A stretch of 64,000 nucleotides of DNA from Hevea brasiliensis. Lineage: Eukaryota > Streptophyta > Magnoliopsida > Malpighiales > Euphorbiaceae. Where the stretch lies: the NCBI RefSeq assembly GCF_030052815.1, contig NC_079493.1:123762394-123826393 (forward strand), in the 5' to 3' direction. The notes beneath the pieces were generated by a model. It ran no database searches, had not been told where the DNA came from, and worked only from the letters and a program-made list of their open reading frames with translations. Numbering within the stretch: position 1 is the first letter of the stretch; every line of letters begins with the position of its first letter. Below are positions 22,926 through 34,855 of this stretch, piece by piece. The translations under genes were made by a program, and so were the position numbers.

Positions 22926-23668
22926 GATTTATGTGGCTCCAAAGAAAAAAGGAAGAGGTGAGTGTAGCAAAGATCAGAGTAGTAGTGAAGGTCAAGGTAG
23001 CAAGGTAAACCGAAAACTGCTCTCCCCTAGAAATAAGTATGATTTTTACCTATTTGCTTCAAAGAATATGTTCTTCCAGTATGGGCTTTCGGATTTTGAC
23101 TATTGTTGGTTTTTGTTTTCAGCCGTTGATAATTTTCTGGACTATGTTATGTTATTAATGGGATCTAAGAAGTGGGTTTTTGGGACTTGGTCTGAAAATG
23201 CTCCCAAACCAAACAACTGCACTACTCTCCATTCTTTTTGCAGGTTCCACCTCATAGGCATTCCATGTCCCTATACCACCAAATACCACTACCAAAACCC
23301 ACTTCAAGAAGTTGATTATTTTTTTTTAAGAAGTGAAAGTTGATTACTACAAGCTTTTTGCTTTTGAGGTTTTTAATTATCCAGACTCACATTTAGTAAC
23401 CGATTGCTAAGGAAAAAAAGTGTCCAGCCAAAGAGCCACTAGTGGTAGGCCTAGAGTCTAGAACTTAGGAAAAACTCTATTGTCAACTCACAAAAGCAGC
23501 AAAAAAGCCTGAGACTATTATATTGTCTGTCTATCCAAAGGTTGTTCAAATATGCTATCAAAAGATTAGCATATCAGTGCATAGCATCGCGTGAAAATAT
23601 TGTTTTTAAACACTCATTTCGTTGGTATTGATTAAATAATTTTAAAAGTATTTACATATTTTCTTCAG
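22926..23668 (+). repeat. Monomer unit 31 (743 bp, class AB)
   Basis: GTG frame 22933-23343 has 136 codons, but its C-terminal part is shifted by ACCAAATACC and CCAAAACCC. Unit 38 has the usual sequence at these sites. Confidence 0.95.
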
Positions 23669-24419
23669 GATTTATATGGCTCCAAAGAAAAAAGGAAGAG
23701 GTGAGTGTAGCAAAGATCAGAGTAGTAGTGAAGGTCAAAGTAGCAAGGTAAACCGAAAACTGCTCTCCCTTAGAAATAAGTTGATTTTCACCAATTTGCT
23801 TCAAACAATATGTTCTTCCAGTATGGGCTTTTGGATTTTGACTATTGTTGGTTTTTGTTTTAAGCCGTTGATAATTTTCTTGACTATGTTATGTTATTAA
23901 TGGGATCTAAGAAGTGGGTTTTTGGGACTTGGTCTGAAAATGCTCCCAAACCAAACAACTGCACTACTCTCCATTGTTTTTGTAGCTTCCACCTCATAGG
24001 CATTCCATGTCCCTATACCACCACAATCACCACTATCAAAACCCACTTCAGGAAGTTGATTATTTTTTTTTTTAAGAAGCTGAAAGTTGATTACTACAAG
24101 CTTTTTTGCTTTTGGGGTTTTTAATTATCTGTACTCACATTTAGTAACTGATTGCTAAGGCAAAAAAAAAGTGTCTAGCCAAAGAGCCACTAGTGGTAGG
24201 CCTAGAGTATAGAACTTAGCCAAAACTCTATTGTTAACTCACAAAAGCAGCAAAAAAGCCTGAGACTATTATATTGTCTGTCTATCCAAAGGTTGTTCAA
24301 ATATGTTATCAAAAGATCAGCATATCAGTGCATAGTATCGCGTGAAAATATGGTTTTTAAACGCTCATTTCGTTGGTATTGTTTAAATAATTTTAAAAGT
24401 ATTTACATATTTTCTTCAG
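23669..24419 (+). repeat. Monomer unit 32 (751 bp, class B)
   Basis: ATG frame 23676-23900 has 74 codons and is frameshifted by a one-base loss in AAGTTGATTT (other units AAGTATGATTT). It has TTTTAAGCCG in place of TTTTCAGCCG, destroying the second acceptor-like AG. Confidence 0.95.
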
Positions 24420-25173
24420 GATTTATATGGCTCCAAAGAAAAAAGAAAGAGGTGAGTGCAGCAAAGATCAGAGTAGTAGTGAAGGTCAAAGTAGCAAGGT
24501 AAACCGAAAACAGTTCTCCCCTAGAAATAAGTATGATTTTTACCTATTTGCTTCAAACAATATGTTCTTCCAGTATGGGCTTTCAGATTTTGACTATTGT
24601 TGGTTTTTGTTTTCAGCCGTTGATAATTTTCTGGACTATGTTATGTTATTAATGGGATCTAAGAAGTGGATTTTTGGGACTTGGTCTGAAAATGCTCCCA
24701 AAACAAACAACTGCACTACTCTCCATTCTTTTTGCAGCTTCCACCTCATAGGCATTCCATGTCCCTATACCGCCACAGTCACCACTACCAAAAACCCACT
24801 TCAAGAAGTTGATTATTATTTTTTTTTAAGAAGCTGAAAGTTGATTACTACAAGCTTTTTTGCTTTTGAGGTTTTTAATTATCTGTATTCACATTTAGTA
24901 ACTGATTGCTAAGGAAAAAAAAAAGTGTCTAGCCAAAGAGCCACTAGTGGTAGGCCTAGAGTCTAGAACTTAGTCAAAACTCTATTGTCAACTCACAAAA
25001 GCAGCAAAAAAGCCTGAGACTAGTATATTGTCTGTCTATCCAAAGGTTGTTCAAATATGCTATCAAAAGATCAGCATATCAGTGCATAGTATCGCGTGAA
25101 AATATGGTTTTTAAACACTCATTTCGTTGGTACTGACTAAATAATTTTAAAAGTATTTACATATTTTCTTCAG
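24420..25173 (+). repeat. Monomer unit 33 (754 bp, class B)
   Basis: ATG frame 24427-24837 is open for 136 codons. It is the intact paralogue of unit 26. Confidence 0.95.
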
Positions 25174-25925
25174 GATTTATATGGCTCCAAAGAAAAAAGG
25201 AAGAGGTGAGTGTAGCAAAGATCAGAGTAGTAGTGAAGGTCAAAGTAGCAAGGTAAACCGAAAACTGCTCTCCCTTTGAAATAAGTTGATTTTTACCTAT
25301 TTGCTTCAAACAATATGTTCTTCCAGTATGGGCTTTTGGATTTTGACTATTGTTGGTTTTTGTTTTAAGCCGTTGATAATTTTCTTGACTATGTTATGTT
25401 ATTAATGGGATCTAAGAAGTGGGTTTTTGGGACTTGGTCTGAAAATGCTCCCAAACCAAACAACTGCACTACTCTCCATTTTTTTTGCAGCTTCCACCTC
25501 ATAGGCATTCCATGTCCCTATACCACCGCAGTCACCACTACCAAAAACCCACTTCAAGAAGTTGATTATTTTTTTTTTTTAAGAAGCTGAAAGTTGATTA
25601 CTACAAGCTTTTTTGCTTTTGAGGTTTTTAATTATCTGTACTCACATTTAGTAACTGATTGCTAAGGAAAAAAAAAGTGTCTAGCCAAAGAGCCACTATT
25701 GGTAGGCCTAGAGTCTAGAACTTAGCCAAAACTCTATTGTCAACTCACAAAAGCAGCAAAAAAGCCTGAGACTATTATATTGTCTGTCTATCCAAAGGTT
25801 GTTCAAATATGCTATCAAAAGATCAGCATATCAGTGCACAGTGTCGCGTGAAAATATGGTTTTGAAACACTCATTTCGTTTGTATTGATTAAATAATTTT
25901 AAAAGTATTTACATATTTTCTTCAG
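25174..25925 (+). repeat. Monomer unit 34 (752 bp, class B)
   Basis: The frame from 25181 stops at CTTTGAAAT, as in unit 27. Upstream is TACTGACTAAAT. The tail frame is 25396-25590. Confidence 0.95.
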
Positions 25926-26674
25926 GATTTATGTGGCTCCAAAGAAAAAAGGAAGAGGAGAGTGTAGCAAAGATCAGAGTAGTAGTGAAGGTCAAGGTAG
26001 CAAGGTAAACCAAAACCGCTTCTCCTAGAAATAAGTATGATTTTTACCTATTTGCATCAAACAATATGTTCTTCCAAAGATGGGCTTTGATTTTGACAAT
26101 TGTTGGTAATTGTTTTCAGCAGTTGATAATTTTCTGGACTATGTTATGTTATTAATGGGATCTAAGAAGTGGGTTTTTGGGACTTGGTCTGATAATGCTC
26201 CCAAACCAAACAACTGCACTACTCTCCATTGTTTTTGCAGCTTCCACCTCATAGGCATTCCATGTCCCTATACCACCGCAGTCACCACTACCAAAAACCC
26301 ACTTCAAGAAGTTGATTTTTTTTCTTTTAAGAAGCTGAAAGTTGATTACTACAAGCTTTTTTGCTTTTGAGGTTTTTAATTATCTGTACTCACATTTAGT
26401 AACTGATTGCTATGGAAAAAAAAAAGTGTCTAGCCAAAGAGCCACTAGTGGTAGGCCTAGAGTCTAGAACTTAGCCAAAACTCTATTGTCAACTCACAAA
26501 AGCAGCAAAAAAGCCTGAGACTAGTATATTGTCTGTCTATCCAAAGGTTGTTCAAATATGCTATCAAAAGATCAGCATATCAGTGCATAGTATCACGAGA
26601 AAATATTGTTTTTAAACACTCATTTTGTTGGTATTGATTAAATAATTTTAAAAGTATTTACATATTTTCTTCAG
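25926..26674 (+). repeat. Monomer unit 35 (749 bp, class A)
   Basis: The frame from 25933 is broken by AAACCAAAACCGCTTCTCC, which ends in TAG. It also has CCAAAGATGGG and GGCTTTGATTTT in place of the usual forms kept in unit 28. Confidence 0.95.
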
Positions 26675-27315
26675 GATTTATGTGGCTCTAAAGAAAAAAG
26701 GAAGAGGTGAGTGTAGCAAAGATCAGAGTAGTAGTGAAGGTCAAGGTAGCAAGGTAAACCGAAAACTGCTCTCCCCTAGAAATAAGTATGATTTTTGCCT
26801 ATTTGCTTCAAACAATATGTTCTTCCAGTATGGGCTTTCGGATTTTGACAATTGTTGGTTTTTGTTTTCAGCCGTTGGTAATTTTCTGGACTATGTTATG
26901 TTATTAATGGGATCTAAGAAGTGGGTTTTTGGGACTTGGTCTAAAAAGGCTCCCAAACCAAACAATTGCACTACTCTCCATTGTTTTTGAATCTTCCACC
27001 TCATGGGCATTCCATGTCCCTATACCACTGCAGTCACCACAACCAAAAACTCACTTCAAGAAGTTGATTATTTTTTTTTTTGGTTAAGAAGCTGAAAGTT
27101 GATTACTACAAGCTTTTTTGCTTTTGAGGTTTTTAATTATATGTACTCACATTTAGTAACAGATTGCTAAGGAAAAAAAAAAGTGTCTAGCCAAAGAGCC
27201 ACTAGTGGTAGGCCGAGAGTCTAGTGCATAGTATTGCGTGAAAATATGGTTTTTAAACACTCATTTCGTTGGTATTGATTAAATAATTTTAAAAGTATTT
27301 ACATATTTTCTTTAG
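26675..27315 (+). repeat. Monomer unit 36 (641 bp, truncated, class AB)
   Basis: It has the same ~110-bp deletion (near 27225) and the same 102-codon frame (26682-26990) as unit 29. Confidence 0.95.
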
Positions 27316-28070
27316 GATTTATATGGCTCCAAAGAAAAAAGGAAGAGGTGAGAGTAGCAAAGATCAGAGTAGTAGTGAAGGTCAAAGTAGCAAGGTAAAC
27401 CGAAAACAGTTCTCCCCTAGAAATAAGTATGATTTTTACCTATTTGCTTCAAACAATATGTTCTTCCAGTGTGGTCTTTCGGATTTTGACTATTAGGGGT
27501 TTTTGTTTTGAGCCAGTGATAATTTTCTAGACTATGTTATGTTATTAATGGGATCTAAGAAGTGGGTTTTTGGGACTTGGTCTGAAAATGCTCCCAAACC
27601 AAACAACTGCACTATTCTCCATTCTTTTTGCAGCTTCCACCCCATAGGCATTCCATGTCCCTATACCACCGCAGTCACCGCAACCAAAAACCCTCATCAA
27701 GAAGTTGATTATTTTTTTTTTTTTAAGAAGCTGAAAGTTGATTACTACAAACTTTTTTGCTTTTGAGGTTTTTAATTATCTGCATTCACAGTTAGTAACT
27801 GATTGCTAAGGAAAAAAAAAAGTGTCTAGCCAAAGAGCCACTAGTGGTAGGCCTAGAGTCTAGAACTTAGTCAAAACTCTATTGTCAACTCACAAAAGCA
27901 GCAAAAAAGCCTGAGACTATTATATTGTCTTTCTATCCAAAGGTTGTTCAAATATGCTATCAAAAGATCAGCATATCAGTGCATAGTATCGCATGAAAAT
28001 ATGGTTTTTAAACACTCATTTCGTTGGTATTGACTAAATAATTTTAAAAGTATTTACATATTTTCTTCAG
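27316..28070 (+). repeat. Monomer unit 37 (755 bp, class B)
   Basis: The frame from 27323 stops at GACTATTAGG. TTTTGAGCCAG replaces the acceptor-like TTTTTAGCC of unit 30. The tail frame is 27539-27766. Confidence 0.95.
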
Positions 28071-28824
28071 GATTTATGTGGCTCCAAAGAAAAAAGGAAG
28101 AGGTGAGTGTAGCAAAGATCAGAGTAGTAGTGAAGGTCAAGGTAGCAAGGTAAACCGAAAACTGCTCTCCCCTAGAAATAAGTATGATTTTTACCTATTT
28201 GCTTCAAAGAATATGTTCTTCCAGTATGGGCTTTCGGATTTTGACTATTGTTGGTTTTTGTTTTCAGCCGTTGATAATTTTCTGGACTATGTTATGTTAT
28301 TAATGGGATCTAAGAAGTGGGTTTTTGGGACTTGGTCTGAAAATGCTCCCAAACCAAACAACTGCACTACTCTCCATTCTTTTTGCAGGTTCCACCTCAT
28401 AGGCATTCCATGTCCCTATACCGCCGCAGTCACCACTACCAAAAACCCACTTCAAGAAGTTGATTATTATTTTTTTTTTAAGAAGCTGAAAGTTGATTAC
28501 TACAAGCTTTTTTGCTTTTGAGGTTTTTAATTATCTGTACTCACATTTAGTAACTGATTGCTAAGGAAAAAAAAAGTGTCCAGCCAAAGAGCCACTAGTG
28601 GTAGGCCTAGAGTCTAGAACTTAGGAAAAACTCTATTGTCAACTCACAAAAGCAGCAAAAAAGCCTGAGACTATTATATTGTCTGTCTATCCAAAGGTTG
28701 TTCAAATATGCTATCAAAAGATTAGCATATCAGTGCATAGCATCGCGTGAAAATATTGTTTTTAAACACTCATTTCGTTGGTATTGATTAAATAATTTTA
28801 AAAGTATTTACATATTTTCTTCAG
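28071..28824 (+). repeat. Monomer unit 38 (754 bp, class AB)
   Basis: GTG frame 28078-28521 is open for 147 codons. It is the paralogue of unit 31 without the indels. Confidence 0.95.
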
Positions 28825-29574
28825 GATTTATATGGCTCCAAAGAAAAAAGGAAGAGGTGAGTGTAGCAAAGATCAGAGTAGTAGTGAAGGTCAAAGTAGC
28901 AAGGTAAACCGAAAACTGCTCTCCCTTAGAAATAAGTTGATTTTCACCAATTTGCTTCAAACAATATGTTCTTCCAGTATGGGCTTTTGGATTTTGACTA
29001 TTGTTGGTTTTTGTTTTAAGCCGTTGATAATTTTCTTGACTATGTTATGTTATTAATGGGATCTAAGAAGTGGGTTTTTGGGACTTGGTCTGAAAATGCT
29101 CCCAAACCAAACAACTGCACTACTCTCCATTGTTTTTGTAGCTTCCACCTCATAGGCATTCCATGTCCCTATACCACCGCAGTCACCACTACCAAAAACC
29201 CACATCAAGAAGTTGATTTTTTTTTTTTAAGAAGCTAAAAGTTGATTACTACAAACTTTTTTGCTTTTGAGGTTTTTAATTATCTGTATTCACATTTAGT
29301 AACTGATTGCTAAGGAAAAAAAAAAGTGTCTAGCCAAAGAGCCACTAGTGGTAGGCCTAAAGTCTAGAACTTAGTTAAAACTCTATTGCCAACTCATAAA
29401 AGCAGCAAAAAAGCCTGAGACTGGTATATTGTCTGTCTATCCAAAAATTGTTCAAATATGCTATCAAAAGATCAGCATATCAGTGCATAGTATCTCGTGA
29501 AAATATGGTTTTTAAACACTCATTTCGTTGGTATTGATTAAATAATTTCAAAAGTATTTACATATTTTCTTCAG
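28825..29574 (+). repeat. Monomer unit 39 (750 bp, class B)
   Basis: ATG frame 28832-29056 (74 codons) is frameshifted as in unit 32. Its tail switches to the subtype with AAGCTAAAAG, CCTAAAGTC and GAGACTGG. Confidence 0.95.
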
Positions 29575-30332
29575 GATTTATATGGCTCCAAAGAAAAAAG
29601 GAAGAGGTGAGTGTAGCAAAGATCAGAGTAGTAGTGAAGGTCAAAGTAGCAAGGTAAACCGAAAACTGCCCTCCCCTAGAAATAAAAATGATTTTTACCT
29701 ATTTGCTTCAAACAATATGTTCTTCCAGTGTGGGCTTTCGGATTTTGACTATTGTTGGTTTTTGTTTTCAACCGTTGATAATTTTCGGGACTATGTTATG
29801 TTATTAATGGGATCTAAGAAGTGGGTTTTTGGGACTTGGCCCAAAATGCTCCCAAACCGCATAACCGCACTACTCTCCATTCTTTTTGCAGCTTCCACCT
29901 CATAGGCATTCCATGTCCCTATACCACCGCAGTAACCACTACCAAAAACCCACTTCAAGAAGTTGATTATTTTTTTTTTTTTTTAGGAAGTTGAAAGTTG
30001 ATTGCTAAAAACTTTTTTGCTTTTGAGGTTTTTAATTATCTGTACTCACATTTAGTTACTGATTGCTATGGTAAAAATAAAAAGTGTCTAGCCAAAGAGC
30101 CACTAGTGGTAGGCCTAGAGTCTAGAACTTAGCCAAAACTCTATTGTCAGCTCACAAAAGCAGCAAAAAAGCCTGAGACTATTATATTGTCTGTCTATCC
30201 AAAGGTTGTTCAACTATGCTATCAAAAGATCAGCATATCAGTGCATAGTATCGCGTGAAAGTATGGTTTTTAAACACTCATTTCGTTGGTATTGATTAAA
30301 TAATTTTAAAAGTATTTACATATATTCTTCAG
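29575..30332 (+). repeat. Monomer unit 40 (758 bp, class B)
   Basis: ATG frame 29582-29905 has 107 codons and is frameshifted at GGCCCAAAATG. It has a long T-run ending TTTTAGG and an A-run reading AAAAATAAAAAG, which contains AATAAA. It matches unit 42 at offset 1507. Confidence 0.95.
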
Positions 30333-31081
30333 GATTTATATGGCTCCAAAGAAAAAAGGAACAGGTGAGTGCAGCAAAGATCAGAGTAGTAGTGAAGGTC
30401 AAATTCGCAAGGTAAATCAAAACCGCTTCTCCTAGAAATAAGTATGATTTTTACCTATTTGCTTCAAACAATATGTTCTTCCCGTATGGGCTTTCGGATT
30501 TTGACAATTGTTGGTTTTTGTTTTCAGCCGTTGATAATTTTCTGGACTATGTTATGTTATTAATGGGATCTAAGAAGTGGGTTTTTGGGACTTGGTCTGA
30601 AAATGCTCCCAAACCAAACAACTGCACTACTCTCCATTCTTTTTGTAGCTTCCACCTCATAGGCATTCCATGGCCCTATACCACCGCAGTCACCACTACC
30701 AAAAACCCACATCAAGAAGTTGATTTTTTTTTTTTAAGAAGCTAAAAGTTGATTACTACAAACTTTTTTGCTTTTGAGGTTTTTAATTATCTGTATTCAC
30801 ATTTAGTAACTGATTGCTAAGGAAAAAAAAAAGTGTCTAGCCAAAGAGCCACTAGTGGTAGGCCTAAAGTCTAGAACTTAGTTAAAACTCTATTGCCAAC
30901 TCATAAAAGCAGCAAAAAAGCCTGAGACTGGTATATTGTCTGTCTATCCAAAAATTGTTCAAATATGCTATCAAAAGATCAGCATATCAGTGCATAGTAT
31001 CGCGTGAAAATATGGTTTTTAAACACTCATTTCGTTTGTATTGATTAAATAATTTCAAAAGTATTTACATATTTTCTTCAG
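30333..31081 (+). repeat. Monomer unit 41 (749 bp, class B)
   Basis: It has CAG|GTGAGT, a full donor consensus, and CAAATTCGCAAG. The frame from 30340 ends at TAG because of AATCAAAACCGC. It shares its upstream flank with units 45, 48 and 75 (TATATTCTTCAG). Confidence 0.95.
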
Positions 31082-31839
31082 GATTTATATGGCTCCAAAG
31101 AAAAAAGGAAGAGGTGAGTGTAGCAAAGATCAGAGTAGTAGTGAAGGTCAAAGTAGCAAGGTAAACCGAAAACTGCCCTCCCCTAGAAATAAAAATGATT
31201 TTTACCTATTTGCTTCAAACAATATGTTCTTCCAGTGTGGGCTTTCGGATTTTGACTATTGTTGGTTTTTGTTTTCAACCGTTGATAATTTTCGGGACTA
31301 TGTTATGTTATTAATGGGATCTAAGAAGTGGGTTTTTGGGACTTGGCCTGAAAATGCTCCCAAACCGCATAACCGCACTACTCTCCATTCTTTTGCAGCT
31401 TCCACCTCATAGGCATTCCATGTCCCTATACCACCATGATAACCACTACCAAAAACCCACTTCAAGAAGTTGATTATTTTTTTTTTTTTTTAGGAAGTTG
31501 AAAGTTGATTGCTAAAAACTTTTTTGCTTTTGAGGTTTTTAATTATCTGTACTCACATTTAGTTACTGATTGCTATGGTAAAAATAAAAAGTGTCTAGCC
31601 AAAGAGCCACTAGTGGTAGGCCTAGAGTCTAGAACTTAGCCAAAACTCTATTGTCAACTCATAAAAGAAGCAAAAAAGCCTGAGACTTGTATATTGTCTG
31701 TCTATCCAAAAGTTGTTAAAATATGCTATCAAAAGATCAGCATATCAGTGCATAGTATCGCGTAAAAATATGGTTTTTAAACACTCATTTCGTTGGTATT
31801 GATTAAATAATTTTAAAAGTATTTACATATTTTCTTCAG
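31082..31839 (+). repeat. Monomer unit 42 (758 bp, class B)
   Basis: ATG frame 31089-31412 has 107 codons and is frameshifted by one lost T in CATTCTTTTGCAG. The tail has ACCATGATAACC and the AATAAA-containing A-run. Confidence 0.95.
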
Positions 31840-32591
31840 GATTTATATGGCTCCAAAGAAAAAAGGAAGAGGTGAGTGTAGCAAAAATCAGAGTAGTAGT
31901 GAAGGTCAAAGTAGCACGGTAAACCGAAAACTGCTCCCCCGTAGAAATAAGTATGATTTTTACCTATTTGCTTCAAACAATATGTTCTTCCAGTATGGGC
32001 TTTTGGATTTTGACTATTGTTGGTTTTTGTTTTAAGCCGTTGATAATTTTCTTGACTATGCTATGTTATTAATGGGATCTAAGAAGTGGGTTTTTGGGAC
32101 TTGGTCTGAAAATGCTCCCAAACCAAACAACTGCACTACTCTCCATTCTTTTTGCAGCTTCCACCTCACAGGCATTCCATGTCCCTATACCACCGCAGTC
32201 ACCACTACCAAAAACCCACTTCAAGAAGTTGATTTTTTTTTTTTTTAAGAAGCTGAAAGTTGATTACTACAAGCTTTTTTACTTTTGAGGTTTTTAATTA
32301 TCTGTACTCACATTTAGTAACTGATTGCTAAGGAAAAAAAAAGTGTCTAGCCAAAGAGCAACTAGTGGTAGACCTAGAGTCTAGAACTTAGCCAAAACTC
32401 TATTGTCAACTCACAAAAGCAGCAAAAAACCCTGAGACTATTATATTGCCTATCTATCCAAAGGTTGTTCAAATATGCTATCAAAAGATCAGCATATCAG
32501 TGCATAGTATCGCGTGAAAATATGGTTTTTAAACACTCATTTCGTTGGTATTGATTAAATAACTTTAAAAGTGTTTACATATTTTCTTCAG
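31840..32591 (+). repeat. Monomer unit 43 (752 bp, class B)
   Basis: ATG frame 31847-32035 has 62 codons and stops at TTTTAAGCC. It has AGCACGG at the donor (other units AGCAAGG). Confidence 0.95.
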
Positions 32592-33343
32592 GATTTATAT
32601 GGCTCCAAAGAAAAAAGGAAGAGGTGAGTGTAGCAAAGATCAGAGTAGTAGTGAAGGTCAAAGTAGCAAGGTAAACCGAAAACTGCCCTCCCCTAGAAAT
32701 AAGTATGATTTTTACCTATTTGCTTCAAACAATATGTTCTTCCAGTATGGGCTTTCGGATTTTCACTATTTTTGGTTTTTGTTTTAAGCCGTTGATAATT
32801 TTCTTAACTATGTTATGTTACTAATGTGATCTAAGAAGTGGGTTTTTGGGACTTGGTCTGAAAATGCTCCCAAACCAAACAACTGCACTACTCTCCATTC
32901 TTTTTGCAGCTTCCACCTCATAGGCATTCCATGTCCCTATACCACCGCAGTCACCACTACCAAAAACCCACTTCAAGAAGTTGATTATTTTTTTTTTTAA
33001 GAAGTTTAAAGTTGATTACTGCAAGCTTTTTTGCTTTTGAGGTTTTTAATTATCTGTACTCACATTTAGTAACTGATTGCTAAGGAAAAAAAAAGTGTCT
33101 AGCCAAAGAGCCACTAGTGGTAGGCCTAGAGTCTAGAACTTAGCCAAAACTCTATTGTCAGCTCACAAAAGCAGCAAAAAAGCCTGAGACTATTATATTG
33201 TCTGTCTATCCAAAGGTTGTTCAACTATGCTATCAAAAGATCAGCATATCAGTGCATAGTATCGCGTGAAAGTATGGTTTTTAAACACTCATTTCGTTGG
33301 TATTGATTAAATAATTTTAAAAGTATTTACATATATTCTTCAG
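32592..33343 (+). repeat. Monomer unit 44 (752 bp, class B)
   Basis: ATG frame 32599-32787 has 62 codons and stops at TTTTAAGCC. The tail has AAGTTTAAAG and ACTGCAAGC. Confidence 0.95.
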
Positions 33344-34097
33344 GATTTATATGGCTCCAAAGAAAAAAGGAACAGGTGAGTGCAGCAAAGATCAGAGTAG
33401 TAGTGAAGGTCAAATTCGCAAGGTAAACTGAAAACTGCTCTCCCCTAGAAATAAGTATGATTTTTACCTATTTGCTTCAAACAATATGTTCTTCCAGTAT
33501 GGGCTTTCGGATTTTGACTATTGTTGGTTTTTATTTTCAGCCGTTGATAATTTTCTGAACTATGTTATGTTATTAATGGGATCTAAGAAGTGGGTTTTTG
33601 GGACTTGGTCTGAAAATGCTCCCAAATCAAACAACTGCACTACTCTCCATTCTTTTTGTAGCTTCCACCTCATTGGCATTCCATGGCCCTATACCACCGT
33701 AGTCACCACTACCAAAAACCCACATCAAGAAGTTGATTTTTTTTTTTTTTTAAGAAGCTAAAAGTTGATTACTACAAACTTTTTTGCTTTTGAGGTTTTT
33801 AATTATCTGTATTCACATTTAGTAACTGATTGCTAAGGAAAAAAAAAAGTGTCTAGCCAAAGAGCCACTAGTGGTAGGCCTAAAGTCTAGAACTTAGCCA
33901 AAACTCTATTGCCAACTCATAAAAGCAGCAAAAAAGCCTGAGACTGGTATATTGTCTGTCTATCCAAAAATTGTTCTAATATGCTATCAAAAGATCAGCA
34001 TATCAATGCATAGTATCTCGTGAAAATATGGTTTTTAAACACTCATTTCGTTGGTATTGATTAAATAATTTTAAAAGTATTTACATATTTTCTTCAG
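33344..34097 (+). repeat. Monomer unit 45 (754 bp, class B)
   Basis: It has a CAG|GTGAGT donor. The frame from 33351 stops at AACTGA, and the downstream frame is 33486-33761. It resembles unit 41 at offset 3011. Confidence 0.95.
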
Positions 34098-34855
34098 GAT
34101 TTATATGGCTCCAAAGGAAAAAGGAAGAGGTGAGTGTAGCAAAGATCAGAGTAGTAGTGAAGGTCAAAGTAGCAAGGTAAACCGAAAACTGCCCTCCCCT
34201 AGAAAAAATAATGATTTTTACCTATTTGCTTCAAACAATATGTTCTTCCAGTGTGGGGTTTCGGATTTTGACTATTGTTGGTTTTTGTTTTCAACCGTTG
34301 ATAATTTTCGGGACTATGTTATGTTATTAATGGGATCTAAGAAGTGGGTTTTTGGGACTTGGCCTGAAAATGCTCCCAAACCAGACAACTGCACTACTCT
34401 CCATTCTTTTTGCAGCTTCCACCTCATAGGCATTCCATGTCCCTATACCACCGCAGTAACCACTACCAAAAACCCACTTTAAGAAGTTGATTATTTTTTT
34501 TTTTTTTAGGAAGCTGAAAGTTGATTGCTACAAACTTTTTTGCTTTTGAGGTTTTTAATTATCTGTACTCACATTTAGTTACTGATTGCTATGGAAAAAA
34601 TAAAAAGTGTCTAGCCAAAGAGCCACTAGTGGTAGGCCTAGAGTCTAGAACTTAGCCAAAACTCTATTGTCAACTCATAAAAGAAGCAAAAAAGCCTGAG
34701 ACTTGTATATTGTCTGTCTATCCAAAAGTTGTTAAAATATGCTATCAAAAGATCAGCATATCAGTGCATAGTATCGCGTGAAAATATGGTTTTTAAACAC
34801 TCATTTCGTTGGTATTGATTAAATAATTTTAAAAGTATTTACATATTTTCTTCAG
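34098..34855 (+). repeat. Monomer unit 46 (758 bp, class B)
   Basis: ATG frame 34105-34482 has 125 codons and stops at CTTTAAG. The A-run contains AATAAA. It is a near-identical neighbour of unit 47. Confidence 0.95.

Larger units (their letters stand above)
19160..24290 (+). repeat. Seven-unit duplication H2, copy 1
   Basis: Units 26-32 match units 33-39 one for one, with offsets 5138, 5141, 5142, 5145, 5145, 5145 and 5156 bp. The shared features include a truncated 641-bp unit. The block begins at ATGTTATC (19164) and abuts its copy directly. Confidence 0.92.
24298..29170 (+). repeat. Seven-unit duplication H2, copy 2
   Basis: Units 33-39. The match to copy 1 ends in the tail of unit 39 near 29170, where CACATCAAG replaces CACTTCAGG. 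Confidence 0.92.
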
